Assembly: GCA_937924525.1 (NCBI GenBank)
Contig: CALDSU010000009.1
Location: 124,001 to 188,000 of the forward strand
Source of the DNA: an uncultured Bryobacteraceae bacterium
GTDB taxonomy: Bacteria > Acidobacteriota > Terriglobia > Bryobacterales > Bryobacteraceae
Reading direction: 5' to 3'
Length of the DNA stretch: 64,000 nucleotides
Shown: in pieces, positions 24,396-33,093 of the stretch
How positions within the stretch are numbered: the first letter of the stretch is position 1
How the letters are laid out: every line of letters begins with the position of its first letter
The notes under the pieces: generated by a model
The model's input: the letters and a program-made list of their open reading frames with translations, nothing else
Told to the model about the DNA's origin: nothing
Databases searched by the model: none
Made by a program: the position numbers and the translations under genes

Positions 24396-25856
24396 TCAGC
24401 CCGTCAGCGCAGTGAAGCGCGTGTACGCGTCGTCCCAGCCGTCGCCGCCCGCGGGAGGCGTGGTGGCCACGGGAAACGACCGCCGCACGACGGCCCGCGC
24501 TTCGGCCAGATCGGAGAGGGCGCCCGCGCCGATGGCCTGGATCAGCACGTTGCCGATGGCGGTCGCCTCGGTGGGTCCCGCGACCACGGGGCGACCGGTG
24601 CAATCCGCGGCAAACTGGTTGAGCACCTGATTTCGCGATCCCCCGCCCACAATGTGGATCACTTCGATGCGCCGTCCGGTGAGGGTTTCCAGCATCTCGA
24701 GCACCTGCCGATAGCGCAAAGCGAGGCTTTCCAGAATCGTGCGGGCGAACTCGCCGGGCGTCCCCGGCGGCGTCTGTCCGGTGGCGCGGCAGAAGGCGGC
24801 GATTTTCGCCGGCATATCGCCAGGCTCCAGGAAAGCATCCGGGTTGATGACCGCGGTGAACGGGCGCGCTTCCGCCGCCAGTCGCGCCAGTTGTTCGTAG
24901 CTGTATTCCTGGCCTTCCAGCGCCCACGCCCGCCGGCATTCCTGGAGCAGCCACATGCCCGCGATGTTCTTCAGCAAGCGGATCGTTCCCGCCATGCCCA
25001 CTTCGTTGGTCAGGTTCATCGCGAGAGACTGGCTGCTGATGACCGGCGCCTCGAGTTCGACGCCCATCAGCGACCAGGTGCCTGAGCTGATGTAGCACCA
25101 ACTGCCCGCCTCCGCCGGAACAGCGGCTACGGCGGACGCCGTGTCATGGCAGCCGGTGGCGTAAACGTTCACCGGGGGCAAGCCCGCGAAGTCGCGGACT
25201 TCTTCTACCAGCGGGCCCAGGGCGGACCCGGGCTCCACGATTTCGGGCAGCATCGCCACCGGCAGCCCCAGGCGTTCGAGCAGCCCCCGCGAAAACTCGC
25301 GCGTCCGCGGATTGTAAAACTGCGAGGTGCTGGCGATGGTGCGTTCGCTCTTCGCCACGCCGGTCAGCCAGTAGTTGAACAGGTCCGGCATCATCAGCAA
25401 CGTGCGCGCCAGGGGCAGCAGGGGAGAACCGCGCATGCTGTACAACTGGTAGAGCGTATTCAGTTGCATGAACTGGATGCCGGTCTCCGCGAAGACTTCC
25501 TCGCGCGGCACTTCGGCGAACAGCGCCTCCATTTGCCCGTTGGTGCGCGCGTCGCGGTAGTGGCGCGGGTTTTCGAGCAGATGGCCATCCGCCCCGAGCA
25601 GCGCGAAGTCAACTCCCCAGGTGTCGATGCCAATGCCGTCCAGGGTTAACCGGCGTTCGCGCCCCGCAATCCGCAATCCTTCCCGGATCTCGTGGTAGAG
25701 GCGCAGGGAATCCCAAAACAGCGCCGACAGCACCCGGACCGGCGTATTGGGAAAACGATGCAGTTCCTCGAGCACCAGCGTTCCGTCTACGAGCATGCCC
25801 AGCATGGCGCGCCCGCTCTCGGCGCCAATGTCGAAAGCAAGGAAGCGGCGGCTCAT
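24396..25856 (-). CDS. rhaB: Rhamnulokinase (FGGY family)
   Basis: 486-residue FGGY carbohydrate kinase. AFDIGAESGRAML at the N terminus is the phosphate-1 loop of rhamnulokinases, and GIGIDTWGVDFALLG, TGIQFMQLNTLYQL and the C-terminal HIVGGGSRNQVLNQFAAD are all typical of RhaB. It should phosphorylate L-rhamnulose (or L-fuculose) with ATP in the cytoplasm. Its ATG shares one base with the stop of the upstream dehydrogenase (TGATG). Rhamnose isomerase and aldolase genes are not in the window. Confidence 0.92.
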   Translation of the reverse strand: MSRRFLAFDIGAESGRAMLGMLVDGTLVLEELHRFPNTPVRVLSALFWDSLRLYHEIREGLRIAGRERRLTLDGIGIDTWGVDFALLGADGHLLENPRHYRDARTNGQMEALFAEVPREEVFAETGIQFMQLNTLYQLYSMRGSPLLPLARTLLMMPDLFNYWLTGVAKSERTIASTSQFYNPRTREFSRGLLERLGLPVAMLPEIVEPGSALGPLVEEVRDFAGLPPVNVYATGCHDTASAVAAVPAEAGSWCYISSGTWSLMGVELEAPVISSQSLAMNLTNEVGMAGTIRLLKNIAGMWLLQECRRAWALEGQEYSYEQLARLAAEARPFTAVINPDAFLEPGDMPAKIAAFCRATGQTPPGTPGEFARTILESLALRYRQVLEMLETLTGRRIEVIHIVGGGSRNQVLNQFAADCTGRPVVAGPTEATAIGNVLIQAIGAGALSDLAEARAVVRRSFPVATTPPAGGDGWDDAYTRFTALTG

Positions 25857-26887
25857 CAGAGTTCAATCACCACCTTGGCGACGCCGTCGGAATAATCTTC
25901 CAGCAGGCGGAAGGCTTCCGCGGTCTGCGCGAGGGGAAAGCGGTGCGATACCATCGCATCGGAGATCCGGCCGCGCTCGAGCAGATCGAGCGCGGCCAGA
26001 TCGTTGTGATTCGACCGGCGAATGGTGTGGATCACGATCTCCTTGTTCAACGCCTGGTACAAATCGAGCTTCGGCCATTCTTCGTACGGCAGTCCGATCA
26101 GCACCAGGCGTCCGCCAGGACGCAAGACTTCGAGCGCGGCATTCATGGTTTCCGCCGCCGAGGCGGCGTCGTAGACGGTGTCCACGCCATGCGGTCCGGC
26201 CAGGTCGCGCAGGGATTCCACCAGCTTGGCTTCCCGGGTGCAGACGGCCGCGTCCGCGCCCAGCGTTTGCGCCAGCCTGGCCCGGTGGGCCACTTTGTCG
26301 GCCGCGATGACCTTACCGGCCCCGGCCAGGCGGGCCGCCTGCGCGGTGAGCAGCCCGATGGGCCCCGCGCCCAACACCGCCACCGTTTCACCCAACCGGA
26401 CGGGCGCCACTTCCAGCACGTGCATGATCACCGCCAGCGGCTCAATCAGCGTGGTGCGCGCGTGACCGAGCGACGCGGGCACGGGCAGCACATTCTTCGC
26501 CGGCAACGTCACGAACTCGCGGAACAGCCCGGGGTGCGGCGGAGAACTCAAGAACCGCACGTTGGCGCAGAGGTTGTACCTGGCGGCGTGGCAGAAGTCG
26601 CAGTGGCCGCACGAGATCGCCGGCTCGATGGCCACCGTCTGCCCGGGCTGCCGGTCCGCGACGCCGGGGCCCACGGCGACGATCTCGCCCGACGGCTCAT
26701 GGCCCAGGATGTGCGGGAACCGCATGCGGGTGTGCCCGATCTGCCCGTCCAGATACCAGTGCAGATCGCTGCCGCAGATCCCGACGGCGCGCACGCGCAC
26801 CATGACTTCGCCCGGCCCCGGTTCCGGGGCGGCGGGGATTTCCGCCAGTTCGAGCTTGCGGCGTTCCACCAGTTGTACGCATTTCAT
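25856..26887 (-). CDS. Zinc-dependent medium-chain dehydrogenase (sugar/polyol type)
   Basis: 343 residues of the sorbitol/threonine dehydrogenase type. Catalytic zinc ligands: Cys in VGICGSDLHWY and His/Glu in GHEPSGE. Structural zinc: CGHCDFCHAARYNLC. The NAD loop is AVLGAGPIGLLTAQ and IEPLAVIMH follows the catalytic Glu pattern. I chose the ATG at 26887 (MKCVQLVE), which has AGGA about 9 bases upstream, over a longer frame from 26917. It is first in a tight operon with rhaB and guaD; the substrate may be a deoxysugar or its polyol, but this is inferred. Confidence 0.88.
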   Translation of the reverse strand: MKCVQLVERRKLELAEIPAAPEPGPGEVMVRVRAVGICGSDLHWYLDGQIGHTRMRFPHILGHEPSGEIVAVGPGVADRQPGQTVAIEPAISCGHCDFCHAARYNLCANVRFLSSPPHPGLFREFVTLPAKNVLPVPASLGHARTTLIEPLAVIMHVLEVAPVRLGETVAVLGAGPIGLLTAQAARLAGAGKVIAADKVAHRARLAQTLGADAAVCTREAKLVESLRDLAGPHGVDTVYDAASAAETMNAALEVLRPGGRLVLIGLPYEEWPKLDLYQALNKEIVIHTIRRSNHNDLAALDLLERGRISDAMVSHRFPLAQTAEAFRLLEDYSDGVAKVVIEL

Positions 26888-26969
26888 GAGCAGGATTCCT
26901 GTGGGCCGCTGGCCCACGCCCCGAATTGTATCGCGTGCCCGCTGCGCGCGACAGCGGCCAGGTTGCGGC

Positions 26970-26975
26970 TATACT
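26970..26975 (+). promoter_or_regulatory. -10-like hexamer TATACT
   Basis: TATACT 10 bases before the GTG at 26986. It supports that GTG, because the upstream in-frame TTG at 26926 would lie before the promoter. Confidence 0.45.
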
Positions 26976-26985
26976 GATCGCTTCC

Positions 26986-28449
26986 GTGACCTTGCCGCAA
27001 TTGTTTGAGCTTTCGTTCACCCTCCGGCGGGACCAGCCCGCGCTGGAGTGGGACCGGACGTACACGTTTGGCGAACTCGACCGCCGGGCGGCGCGCATGG
27101 CGCGCGTCCTCCGTCGCCGCGGCCTGCGGTCCGGCGAACGGCTGGCCGTATATCTGGCGAACCGCATCGAGTTCATCGACCTGTTTTTGGCCGCCACCCG
27201 GCTGGGCGCGTTGTTTGTCCCGGTGAACATCCTCTATCGCGACCGCGAAATCCGGCACATCCTCGCCGATTCTGACCCGGTGGCGCTGGTCACCAGCGAC
27301 GCGCAGACGGATCACGCGCCGGCGGAGGTTCCCCTGTGGCGGGTGGAGGACCTCGCCCAGGAGGCGGAGACCCAACTGGACACCCCGCTGGGGGAGGTTA
27401 CCAGCGGCGACGCGCCGGCGGCGATCGTCTACACCTCGGGAACCACCGGCGTTTCCAAAGGCGCCATCCTCACGCATCACCAGTTCGCGGTGAACGCCAT
27501 CCACCTGCTGACCTGCTGGCAGATTCACGCCGGCGACCGCCTGCTGCTCACCTTACCGCTCTTTCACGTGCACGGCTTGGGCAACGGGCTGGTCTGCTGG
27601 CTGCTCAGCGGCTGCCGGATGCGACTGCAAGAGCGCTTCCTCCATCAGCAGATCGCCGAGCAGATGCTCGCGTTCCAACCTACGCTGTTTTTCGGCGTGC
27701 CGGCGATGTATGTCCGGCTGCTGGAGGTGGAGGAGGATGCGGCGCGCCGCATCGGCGGCGCCATGCGCTTGTTCGTTTCCGGTTCCGCTCCGCTGCCGGC
27801 AGCGGTGCTGGAGGATTTCCGCCGCCTCTACGGCCATACGATCCTCGAACGCTATGGCATGAGCGAAACGCTCATGAACATTTCGAACCCCTACGTGGGC
27901 GAAAGACGGCCGGGCAGCGTGGGCTTGCCGCTCCCCGGAGTTTCGGTCCGCCATCTCGACCCGGAAGGAAACCCCGTGCCCGACGGGGAGACCGGTGAAC
28001 TGCACCTGCGCGGCTCCAACGTGTTTCCCGGCTACTGGCGGCGTCCCGACGCAACCGCCGCCGCGTTCCGCGACGGGTGGTTCCGGACCGGGGACCTGGC
28101 GGTGCGCGCCCCGGACGGATATTACACGCTGCAAGGGCGGCGCAGCGACCTGATCATTTCCGGCGGGTTCAACATTTACCCGCGCGAACTCGAAGAGTTC
28201 CTGGCCGAGCAACCGGGCGTCGCCGAGGCCGCGGTAACCGGCGCGCCCGACCCGGTCCGCGGCGAAGTCCCGGTCGCCTACATTGTGCCGCGCGGCGCGT
28301 GGAATCCCGCCGCGTTGGAAGCCGCCTGCCGGGAGCACCTGGCGTCGTTCAAGACGCCGCGCGCCTTTGTGCGCGTCGACCGGTTGCCCCGTACGGCGCT
28401 CGGCAAAATCCAGAAGCATCTGCTGCCGCCCTGGAAGCGCGATTCGTGA
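26986..28449 (+). CDS. matB: Malonyl-CoA synthetase-like acyl-CoA ligase
   Basis: 487-residue adenylate-forming ligase. P-loop YTSGTTGVSKGAILTH, FGVPAMYVRLLE, ERYGMSETLMNISNPY, DGWFRTGDLA, GRRSDLIISGGFNIYPRE and the catalytic Lys in RTALGKIQKH are all present. FHVHGLGNG, NISNPYVGERRPGSVGLPLPG and overall length match MatB, which makes malonyl-CoA from malonate, ATP and CoA. The next gene, translationally coupled, is a MatC-type carrier, which supports malonate as substrate. The GTG at 26986 is chosen for its position after a TATACT box. Confidence 0.82.
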   Translation: MTLPQLFELSFTLRRDQPALEWDRTYTFGELDRRAARMARVLRRRGLRSGERLAVYLANRIEFIDLFLAATRLGALFVPVNILYRDREIRHILADSDPVALVTSDAQTDHAPAEVPLWRVEDLAQEAETQLDTPLGEVTSGDAPAAIVYTSGTTGVSKGAILTHHQFAVNAIHLLTCWQIHAGDRLLLTLPLFHVHGLGNGLVCWLLSGCRMRLQERFLHQQIAEQMLAFQPTLFFGVPAMYVRLLEVEEDAARRIGGAMRLFVSGSAPLPAAVLEDFRRLYGHTILERYGMSETLMNISNPYVGERRPGSVGLPLPGVSVRHLDPEGNPVPDGETGELHLRGSNVFPGYWRRPDATAAAFRDGWFRTGDLAVRAPDGYYTLQGRRSDLIISGGFNIYPRELEEFLAEQPGVAEAAVTGAPDPVRGEVPVAYIVPRGAWNPAALEAACREHLASFKTPRAFVRVDRLPRTALGKIQKHLLPPWKRDS

Positions 28450-29549
28450 GCGGCGCCTGGCAACTGCTGGTGACGCTGCCGGGCGTGACCCTGCTGTTTG
28501 GCTGCGCGCAAGCCAACGGATCGCTCGCGGGGGCCGCGGGGCAGGCCGTGCGGCTGTGCCGGGGACGCGCGCCGCGCTTGCCGCCGTTGTTCTTTCTGCT
28601 GGCTGCGGCGACGGCGATGGTGGGCCCGGGCGCCATCCTCAGCACGGCGTTGATCGCACCCCTGGCCATGAGCACGGGGGCACGGGCGGGCGTCCCCGTT
28701 TTTCTGACCGCGCTCATGGTGGGCAATGGCGCCAACGCCGGGAACCTCTCGCCGTTCTCCACGGTAGGCGTGATCGTCTCCGGCCTGATGACGCGCAGCG
28801 GCTTGCCTGGTCACGAGCTTCGGGTTTGGTTATTCCATGCCGCGGCGCACGTCGCGGTGGCGGTGGTGGCGTATTTCCTGTTCGGGGGATTATCGCTCGC
28901 GCGTCAGCCGAGCGCGGCTCCTCCGGAACCCGCGCCGCGCCTGGAACGGCGCCACGTGGCCACCCTGGCCATCACGGGAGTGTGGATCGCCGGCGTGGTT
29001 CTGGGCCGCTGGCCGCTCGGCTGGTCCGCCATGGCGTTGGCTGGCGTCCTGCTGGCCGCGCGCGCGGCGGACTGGAAAACGACGCTCCGCCGTATTCCCT
29101 GGAAGGTAATCGGGCTGGTGACCGGCATCAGCACCGTGGCGGGTTGGGTGGAGCAGGCGGGAGGACTGGCCTGGTTCCAGGACCTCCTGGCGCGCCTGGC
29201 GACGCCGGCCACCGTCCACGCGGTGGTGGCGTTCCTGATGGGCGTGATCTCGGCTTACTCGAGCACCTCCGGCGTGGTGCTCCCCGCCTTCCTGCCCCTG
29301 GCGCCCGGCCTGGCGGCGCGCTTGCCGGGGGTGGATCCGCTGGCGCTGGCAATCAGCGTGAATATCGGCGCCGCGCTGGTGGACGTGTCGCCGCTCTCGA
29401 CGCTGGGCGCGCTCTGCATCGCCGCCGCGCCGCCCGGCAGCGACCGCGCTAGGCTGTTCCGGCAACTCCTCTGGTGGGGACTGGCCATGTCCGCCGCCGG
29501 CGCCGCGTTCTGCTACGTCGCCTCGCCGCTGTTCACGATGGGCGCGTGA
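28446..29549 (+). CDS. MatC-like dicarboxylate (malonate) transporter, short form
   Basis: 367-residue membrane protein with about ten hydrophobic segments. TLLFGCAQANGSLAG corresponds to the Q-N-G segment that follows the first helices in MatC, and LMVGNGANAGNLSPFSTVGVIVSG and YSSTSGVVLPAFLP resemble the two re-entrant loops of ion-transporter superfamily carriers. Compared with MatC (about 430 residues) it lacks the first ~60-70 residues. It starts by GTGA overlap with matB, so the short form appears genuine. Malonate import coupled to activation is the likely role. Confidence 0.72.
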   Translation: MSGAWQLLVTLPGVTLLFGCAQANGSLAGAAGQAVRLCRGRAPRLPPLFFLLAAATAMVGPGAILSTALIAPLAMSTGARAGVPVFLTALMVGNGANAGNLSPFSTVGVIVSGLMTRSGLPGHELRVWLFHAAAHVAVAVVAYFLFGGLSLARQPSAAPPEPAPRLERRHVATLAITGVWIAGVVLGRWPLGWSAMALAGVLLAARAADWKTTLRRIPWKVIGLVTGISTVAGWVEQAGGLAWFQDLLARLATPATVHAVVAFLMGVISAYSSTSGVVLPAFLPLAPGLAARLPGVDPLALAISVNIGAALVDVSPLSTLGALCIAAAPPGSDRARLFRQLLWWGLAMSAAGAAFCYVASPLFTMGA

Positions 29550-29561
29550 AGAAGGCGCCGA

Positions 29562-31670
29562 TCACCCTTCCAGCGCCACGATCGCGCTCACCGGGATGCG
29601 CGGGATCGAGATGCGGATCCGCCCGGACTCGGCGCGCGCGACGCCGACCCGGCCTCCCGGCACGCCGGCGATGGTGGCCTTCGGCGCGCGCAGGTCGAGA
29701 TTCAACTCGCACGTGACGTCCGTCAGGGCGATCGGGTCTTCGTGAAAGACCGGGTGCTTCGGCGTGCCGCGCACCGGCGAAAAATTGACCAGGTGAACGA
29801 GGTAGCGCTCCTTGCGTCCGGCGGCGGCCGCCTGGTGGGTGACCGTGATCTCCGTGCTCAGCGGCGCGTTGGACGTAATCAATTGCCCGGGCAGCAGCGT
29901 CTTCAAGGCGTGCTGCACCGCCTGGCGATACACCCAGTAGCCCTCGCCGAAATAGCTGCCGCCCACCGGGAAGCCGAACAGCATCACCCGCCCGCTGCGG
30001 GCGATGGCCGCGTAACGCGTTTCGCGGTCGAACGGCGTCTGGCGATGGCTGGTGTAATGCTGGGCGCTGCGTTGGAACTTGGGCTCGCCCAGCTGCGCGA
30101 CCACCGCGGCGGGCGGGCCCGCTTCCCATTGCGAAGCGCCCTGATAGAGCGCGTACTCATAGCGCGGGATCGGACCGGTGAACTCTTCCTTGGGCACCAG
30201 ATACGCGGGCTGGAACGGAGACCTGCCCGCGTAGCGGAAGCCGTAGCGCTCGAGCCAGGTGCCGTCCGTGCCCGCCAGCAGGCCTGCCTGGTGCGACACC
30301 AGCAGCGCGCCGCCGCGGCCCACGTAGGCGTGCAGCCGTTCGGCCAGGGCGGCGGTAACCGGAAACGCGTCCGGCAGCACGATCAGGCCGTAGCGTTCCC
30401 ACGCCGCATCGGGTTCGTGCACATCAAACTGCACGCGGCACTCGGCCAGGAGTTTTACCCAGCCCAGATGGGCGTCGGTATTGGGCCGCTCGAGCGGATG
30501 GTCGGAGATCAGCAAGGCGGCTTCCGTCACCGGCGCCGCACCCTCGAGATACGGTTCCAGGTCGCGAATGCGGCGGTACGAGGCGCCGATCACGTGGTAC
30601 ACCGCCGGGTCGAGCCGGGCGGAGGGCGGCATCTGGTCGCCAATGTCGCAGCGGGCGGCGTGCGCCACGATGCCCGCCAGTTCGATATCGAGCTGCACGG
30701 GCTGCTTCAGACCGCCGAAATCCGCCCACGATGCCTTGAAGCGCCCCGTCATCCCGTAGGTGGTCAGGCCGAAGGTGCGGGCGTAACGCACGATCAGCGG
30801 AAAGTAATAGTAGCCCCAGCCGGAAGTAGTCGGGAGCGCTTCGATGTCGATATTGTCCTGGTGCGCCACGCGCGCGCCGAGGCCGTAGGCGCCCTGGTTG
30901 TTGTAATCCACCTGGCAACCCGGACGAACCTCGCGGACGGTCCTGGTCAGCGTTTCCAGAAACGCGATGTGCAATTCCTGTTTGTGGGCGCACTGCACGG
31001 CGCGCGAGAAAGGATCCTGTCCGCGGGCCTTTAGTTGCCGCAGGCATTCCGCGCAGAAACACTCCGCGTGAATCGGGATCGGCATGTCGAACCAGGCGCC
31101 ATCGAGCGCATAGCGGCCGACGAATTCGCGGGTGTGTTTTACTTCCAGCTCGACAAAGTCGCGGTGGGAAAGACACAGCGCGGTCCAGCCGGGCGTTTCG
31201 TCGAACTTCGGCAGGTAGGTGGTGCGGTCGCGCTTGAACACCAGCCACTCGGGATGGTGCTCGGCCAGGTAGTTGTCCCAGGCGGTGCAGTAGTACGCAT
31301 AGACGGCGATCTTACGCTGGCGGCACGCTTCCACCTGCGCCCCGAGCAGGTCGAAATCCAGGCCGGGATGCACGGGACCGTACTGGGACGGGTAATAGAA
31401 ATAACCGTGCATGTCCTTGGCGAACACCACGATCGAATCCACATTGGCCTTCAGCAGCGTGTCGCCGAACTCGTCTTTGTCAAACCGTTCGCCAATGCGG
31501 CCGATGTGGTGGGAATTGTGGAAATCGAGGTGGACCTTACGCCAGGGACGGCGCGGTAAGGCGGCGATCCTGGGGTCGATCCAGAGCCGGGGAGCGGAGG
31601 TTTGCGCGGACGCGGCCCCGGGCAGAAGCGCGCCGGCCGCTAGCGTGGGGACAAAGTGCCTGCGGAGCAT
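29562..31670 (-). CDS. Exported glycosidase-like protein with GH42-type trimerisation-like domain
   Basis: 702 residues with a leader (MLRRHFVPTLAAGALLPGAASAQ). The first ~400 residues look like a TIM barrel: KVHLDFHNSHHIG, VYAYYCTAWDNYLAEHHPEW, LDGAWFDMPIP, then a CFCAEC pair that such proteins often carry. The middle third (YGLIVLPDAFPVTAALAERL, YVGRGGALLVSHQAG) resembles the Rossmann-like trimerisation domain of GH42 enzymes. A small beta domain closes it (YLVHLVNFSPVRG). It is the last gene of the five-gene operon, 57 bases after the DegT gene. The protein at 37413-39557 has the same plan. Substrate unknown. Confidence 0.66.
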   Translation of the reverse strand: MLRRHFVPTLAAGALLPGAASAQTSAPRLWIDPRIAALPRRPWRKVHLDFHNSHHIGRIGERFDKDEFGDTLLKANVDSIVVFAKDMHGYFYYPSQYGPVHPGLDFDLLGAQVEACRQRKIAVYAYYCTAWDNYLAEHHPEWLVFKRDRTTYLPKFDETPGWTALCLSHRDFVELEVKHTREFVGRYALDGAWFDMPIPIHAECFCAECLRQLKARGQDPFSRAVQCAHKQELHIAFLETLTRTVREVRPGCQVDYNNQGAYGLGARVAHQDNIDIEALPTTSGWGYYYFPLIVRYARTFGLTTYGMTGRFKASWADFGGLKQPVQLDIELAGIVAHAARCDIGDQMPPSARLDPAVYHVIGASYRRIRDLEPYLEGAAPVTEAALLISDHPLERPNTDAHLGWVKLLAECRVQFDVHEPDAAWERYGLIVLPDAFPVTAALAERLHAYVGRGGALLVSHQAGLLAGTDGTWLERYGFRYAGRSPFQPAYLVPKEEFTGPIPRYEYALYQGASQWEAGPPAAVVAQLGEPKFQRSAQHYTSHRQTPFDRETRYAAIARSGRVMLFGFPVGGSYFGEGYWVYRQAVQHALKTLLPGQLITSNAPLSTEITVTHQAAAAGRKERYLVHLVNFSPVRGTPKHPVFHEDPIALTDVTCELNLDLRAPKATIAGVPGGRVGVARAESGRIRISIPRIPVSAIVALEG

Positions 31671-31692
31671 GATCCATAACCTGGCAGAGCAA

Positions 31693-31720
31693 GGTGGCGC
31701 ACACGGGTGCGTGCGCCACC
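31693..31720 (-). other. Strong intercistronic hairpin
   Basis: GGTGGCGCAC and GTGCGCCACC, perfect 10-base arms with an 8-base loop, between the DegT and glycosidase-like genes. On the minus strand only a weak TTGCTCT follows, so it is more likely an mRNA-stability or attenuation element than a full terminator. Confidence 0.5.
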
Positions 31721-31727
31721 CCTGCCC

Positions 31728-33050
31728 CTAGGCCATCCTGGCGAGTTCGCTCTTATGCGCCCAGGCCTTCTCGAACGCTTTCACATACTGGTCGATCAGT
31801 TCCGGAGACTCGCCATAGAACAGCGGCACAAATAGGTGCGTCTTGTTCACCTGCTCGTCGCCGGGCATGCTCTTGGGAATCACGGGCGGATGATGCCACC
31901 ACTTGGCTTCGGAGTAGATGTACATCTTGTGCTGTTCGGGGTAATCCCACACGGTGGCCCGGACGCCTTCCGCCTTCAGCGCCTTGACCAGGGCGTCGCG
32001 CTTGAAGCCCGCCTTCTTCTCGTCAAGGAAGAGCATGTTGGCGTAGTAGTACACCCGCTTCTGGTCGGGGCGCAAACGCGGCTCCGACAGGCCGGGCAGT
32101 TGCAGCAACCGGTCATTGAGCTTGCGCACCTGCGACTGCACCAGGGCGTTACGCTCATCCAGGCTCCGCAGTTGCTGCCGGGCCACCGCGGCGGCGAACG
32201 GATGCATGCGGTACTTCTGGCCGAAGCCGGTGCCTTCGTACTTGCGGTTCGGGCTGTCTTTGGGGAACTTCGGCGGGTCTTCGTAGTGGCCGAAAGCCGC
32301 GGCCCGCTCATAGTACTCGCGCGTCTGGTACATGCCCATGCCGCCTTCCACCGAAGGCATGACCTTCGAGGTCTGGAAGCTGAAGATGCCCATGGCGCCC
32401 CAAGTCCCCATCATCTTTCCCTGCATGGAAGCGCCGTGGGCGTGGGCAGCGTCCTCCAGCAGGATGAGCCCTTTCTCCTTACAGAACGCCTCGATCTGAT
32501 CCATCTCGCAGGGCAGTCCCCAGGAGTGCATCACGCACACCGCCCGGGTGTTCCTGGTCAGCTTGCGCTTGGCGTCTTCCAGATCGAAGGTGGCGGTCTT
32601 CGGGTGAATGTCGATGAAAATGGGGACGTAGCCGAAGAACCGCATCGCCAGAGCGGTCGAGAAGAACGTGTAGGACGGCACCATGATCTCGGTTCCCGGC
32701 GGCAGGTCCAGGGCGAAGTACATGGACGTGAGCGCGCTGGAGCCGTTCATGTGCGCCTTGGCGAAGGGCGCCTTGGTGTACTCCATCCACTCTTTCTCGA
32801 ACAGCGGCAGTTCTTCGTAAAACTTCGCCGAGTCGATCAGCTCATGCAGGGCTTTTTTCTCGGCCTGGCCATAGCGCGGCCAGCGGGTGAGAAAGGTGTG
32901 GTGGCTGGGCGAATAGGTAACCGTTTTCGGCCCCCCGTTCAACGCCAGCGATTCGACGGCGGCGGCTTTGGCCAAACCCAGGCCGGCCACCGCCGCGGCG
33001 CCGGTCTGGACGAATGTGCGCCGCGTCTTTTCCGTGGATTTCTGATTCAT
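31728..33050 (-). CDS. Tat-exported DegT/DnrJ/EryC1/StrS-family aminotransferase
   Basis: 440 residues. EKTRRTFVQTGAAAVAGLGLA is a textbook twin-arginine signal on what is normally a cytosolic sugar aminotransferase. PLP-site features are intact: HMNGSSAL, VPSYTFFSTA, ILLEDAAHAHG with Asp200, and FSFQTSKVMPSVEGG with Schiff-base Lys229. It should therefore be active and exported folded with cofactor. The ATG at 33050 is set by a strong AGAGGAG about 5-10 bases upstream. It sits 43 bases after the propeller lipoprotein gene and before the glycosidase-like gene in one operon. Substrate unknown; amino-sugar formation is the family norm. Confidence 0.84.
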   Translation of the reverse strand: MNQKSTEKTRRTFVQTGAAAVAGLGLAKAAAVESLALNGGPKTVTYSPSHHTFLTRWPRYGQAEKKALHELIDSAKFYEELPLFEKEWMEYTKAPFAKAHMNGSSALTSMYFALDLPPGTEIMVPSYTFFSTALAMRFFGYVPIFIDIHPKTATFDLEDAKRKLTRNTRAVCVMHSWGLPCEMDQIEAFCKEKGLILLEDAAHAHGASMQGKMMGTWGAMGIFSFQTSKVMPSVEGGMGMYQTREYYERAAAFGHYEDPPKFPKDSPNRKYEGTGFGQKYRMHPFAAAVARQQLRSLDERNALVQSQVRKLNDRLLQLPGLSEPRLRPDQKRVYYYANMLFLDEKKAGFKRDALVKALKAEGVRATVWDYPEQHKMYIYSEAKWWHHPPVIPKSMPGDEQVNKTHLFVPLFYGESPELIDQYVKAFEKAWAHKSELARMA

Positions 33051-33093
33051 AAAGGCACTCCTCTTTGCCGCCCTGGGGCGGTTTCCGGGCACG

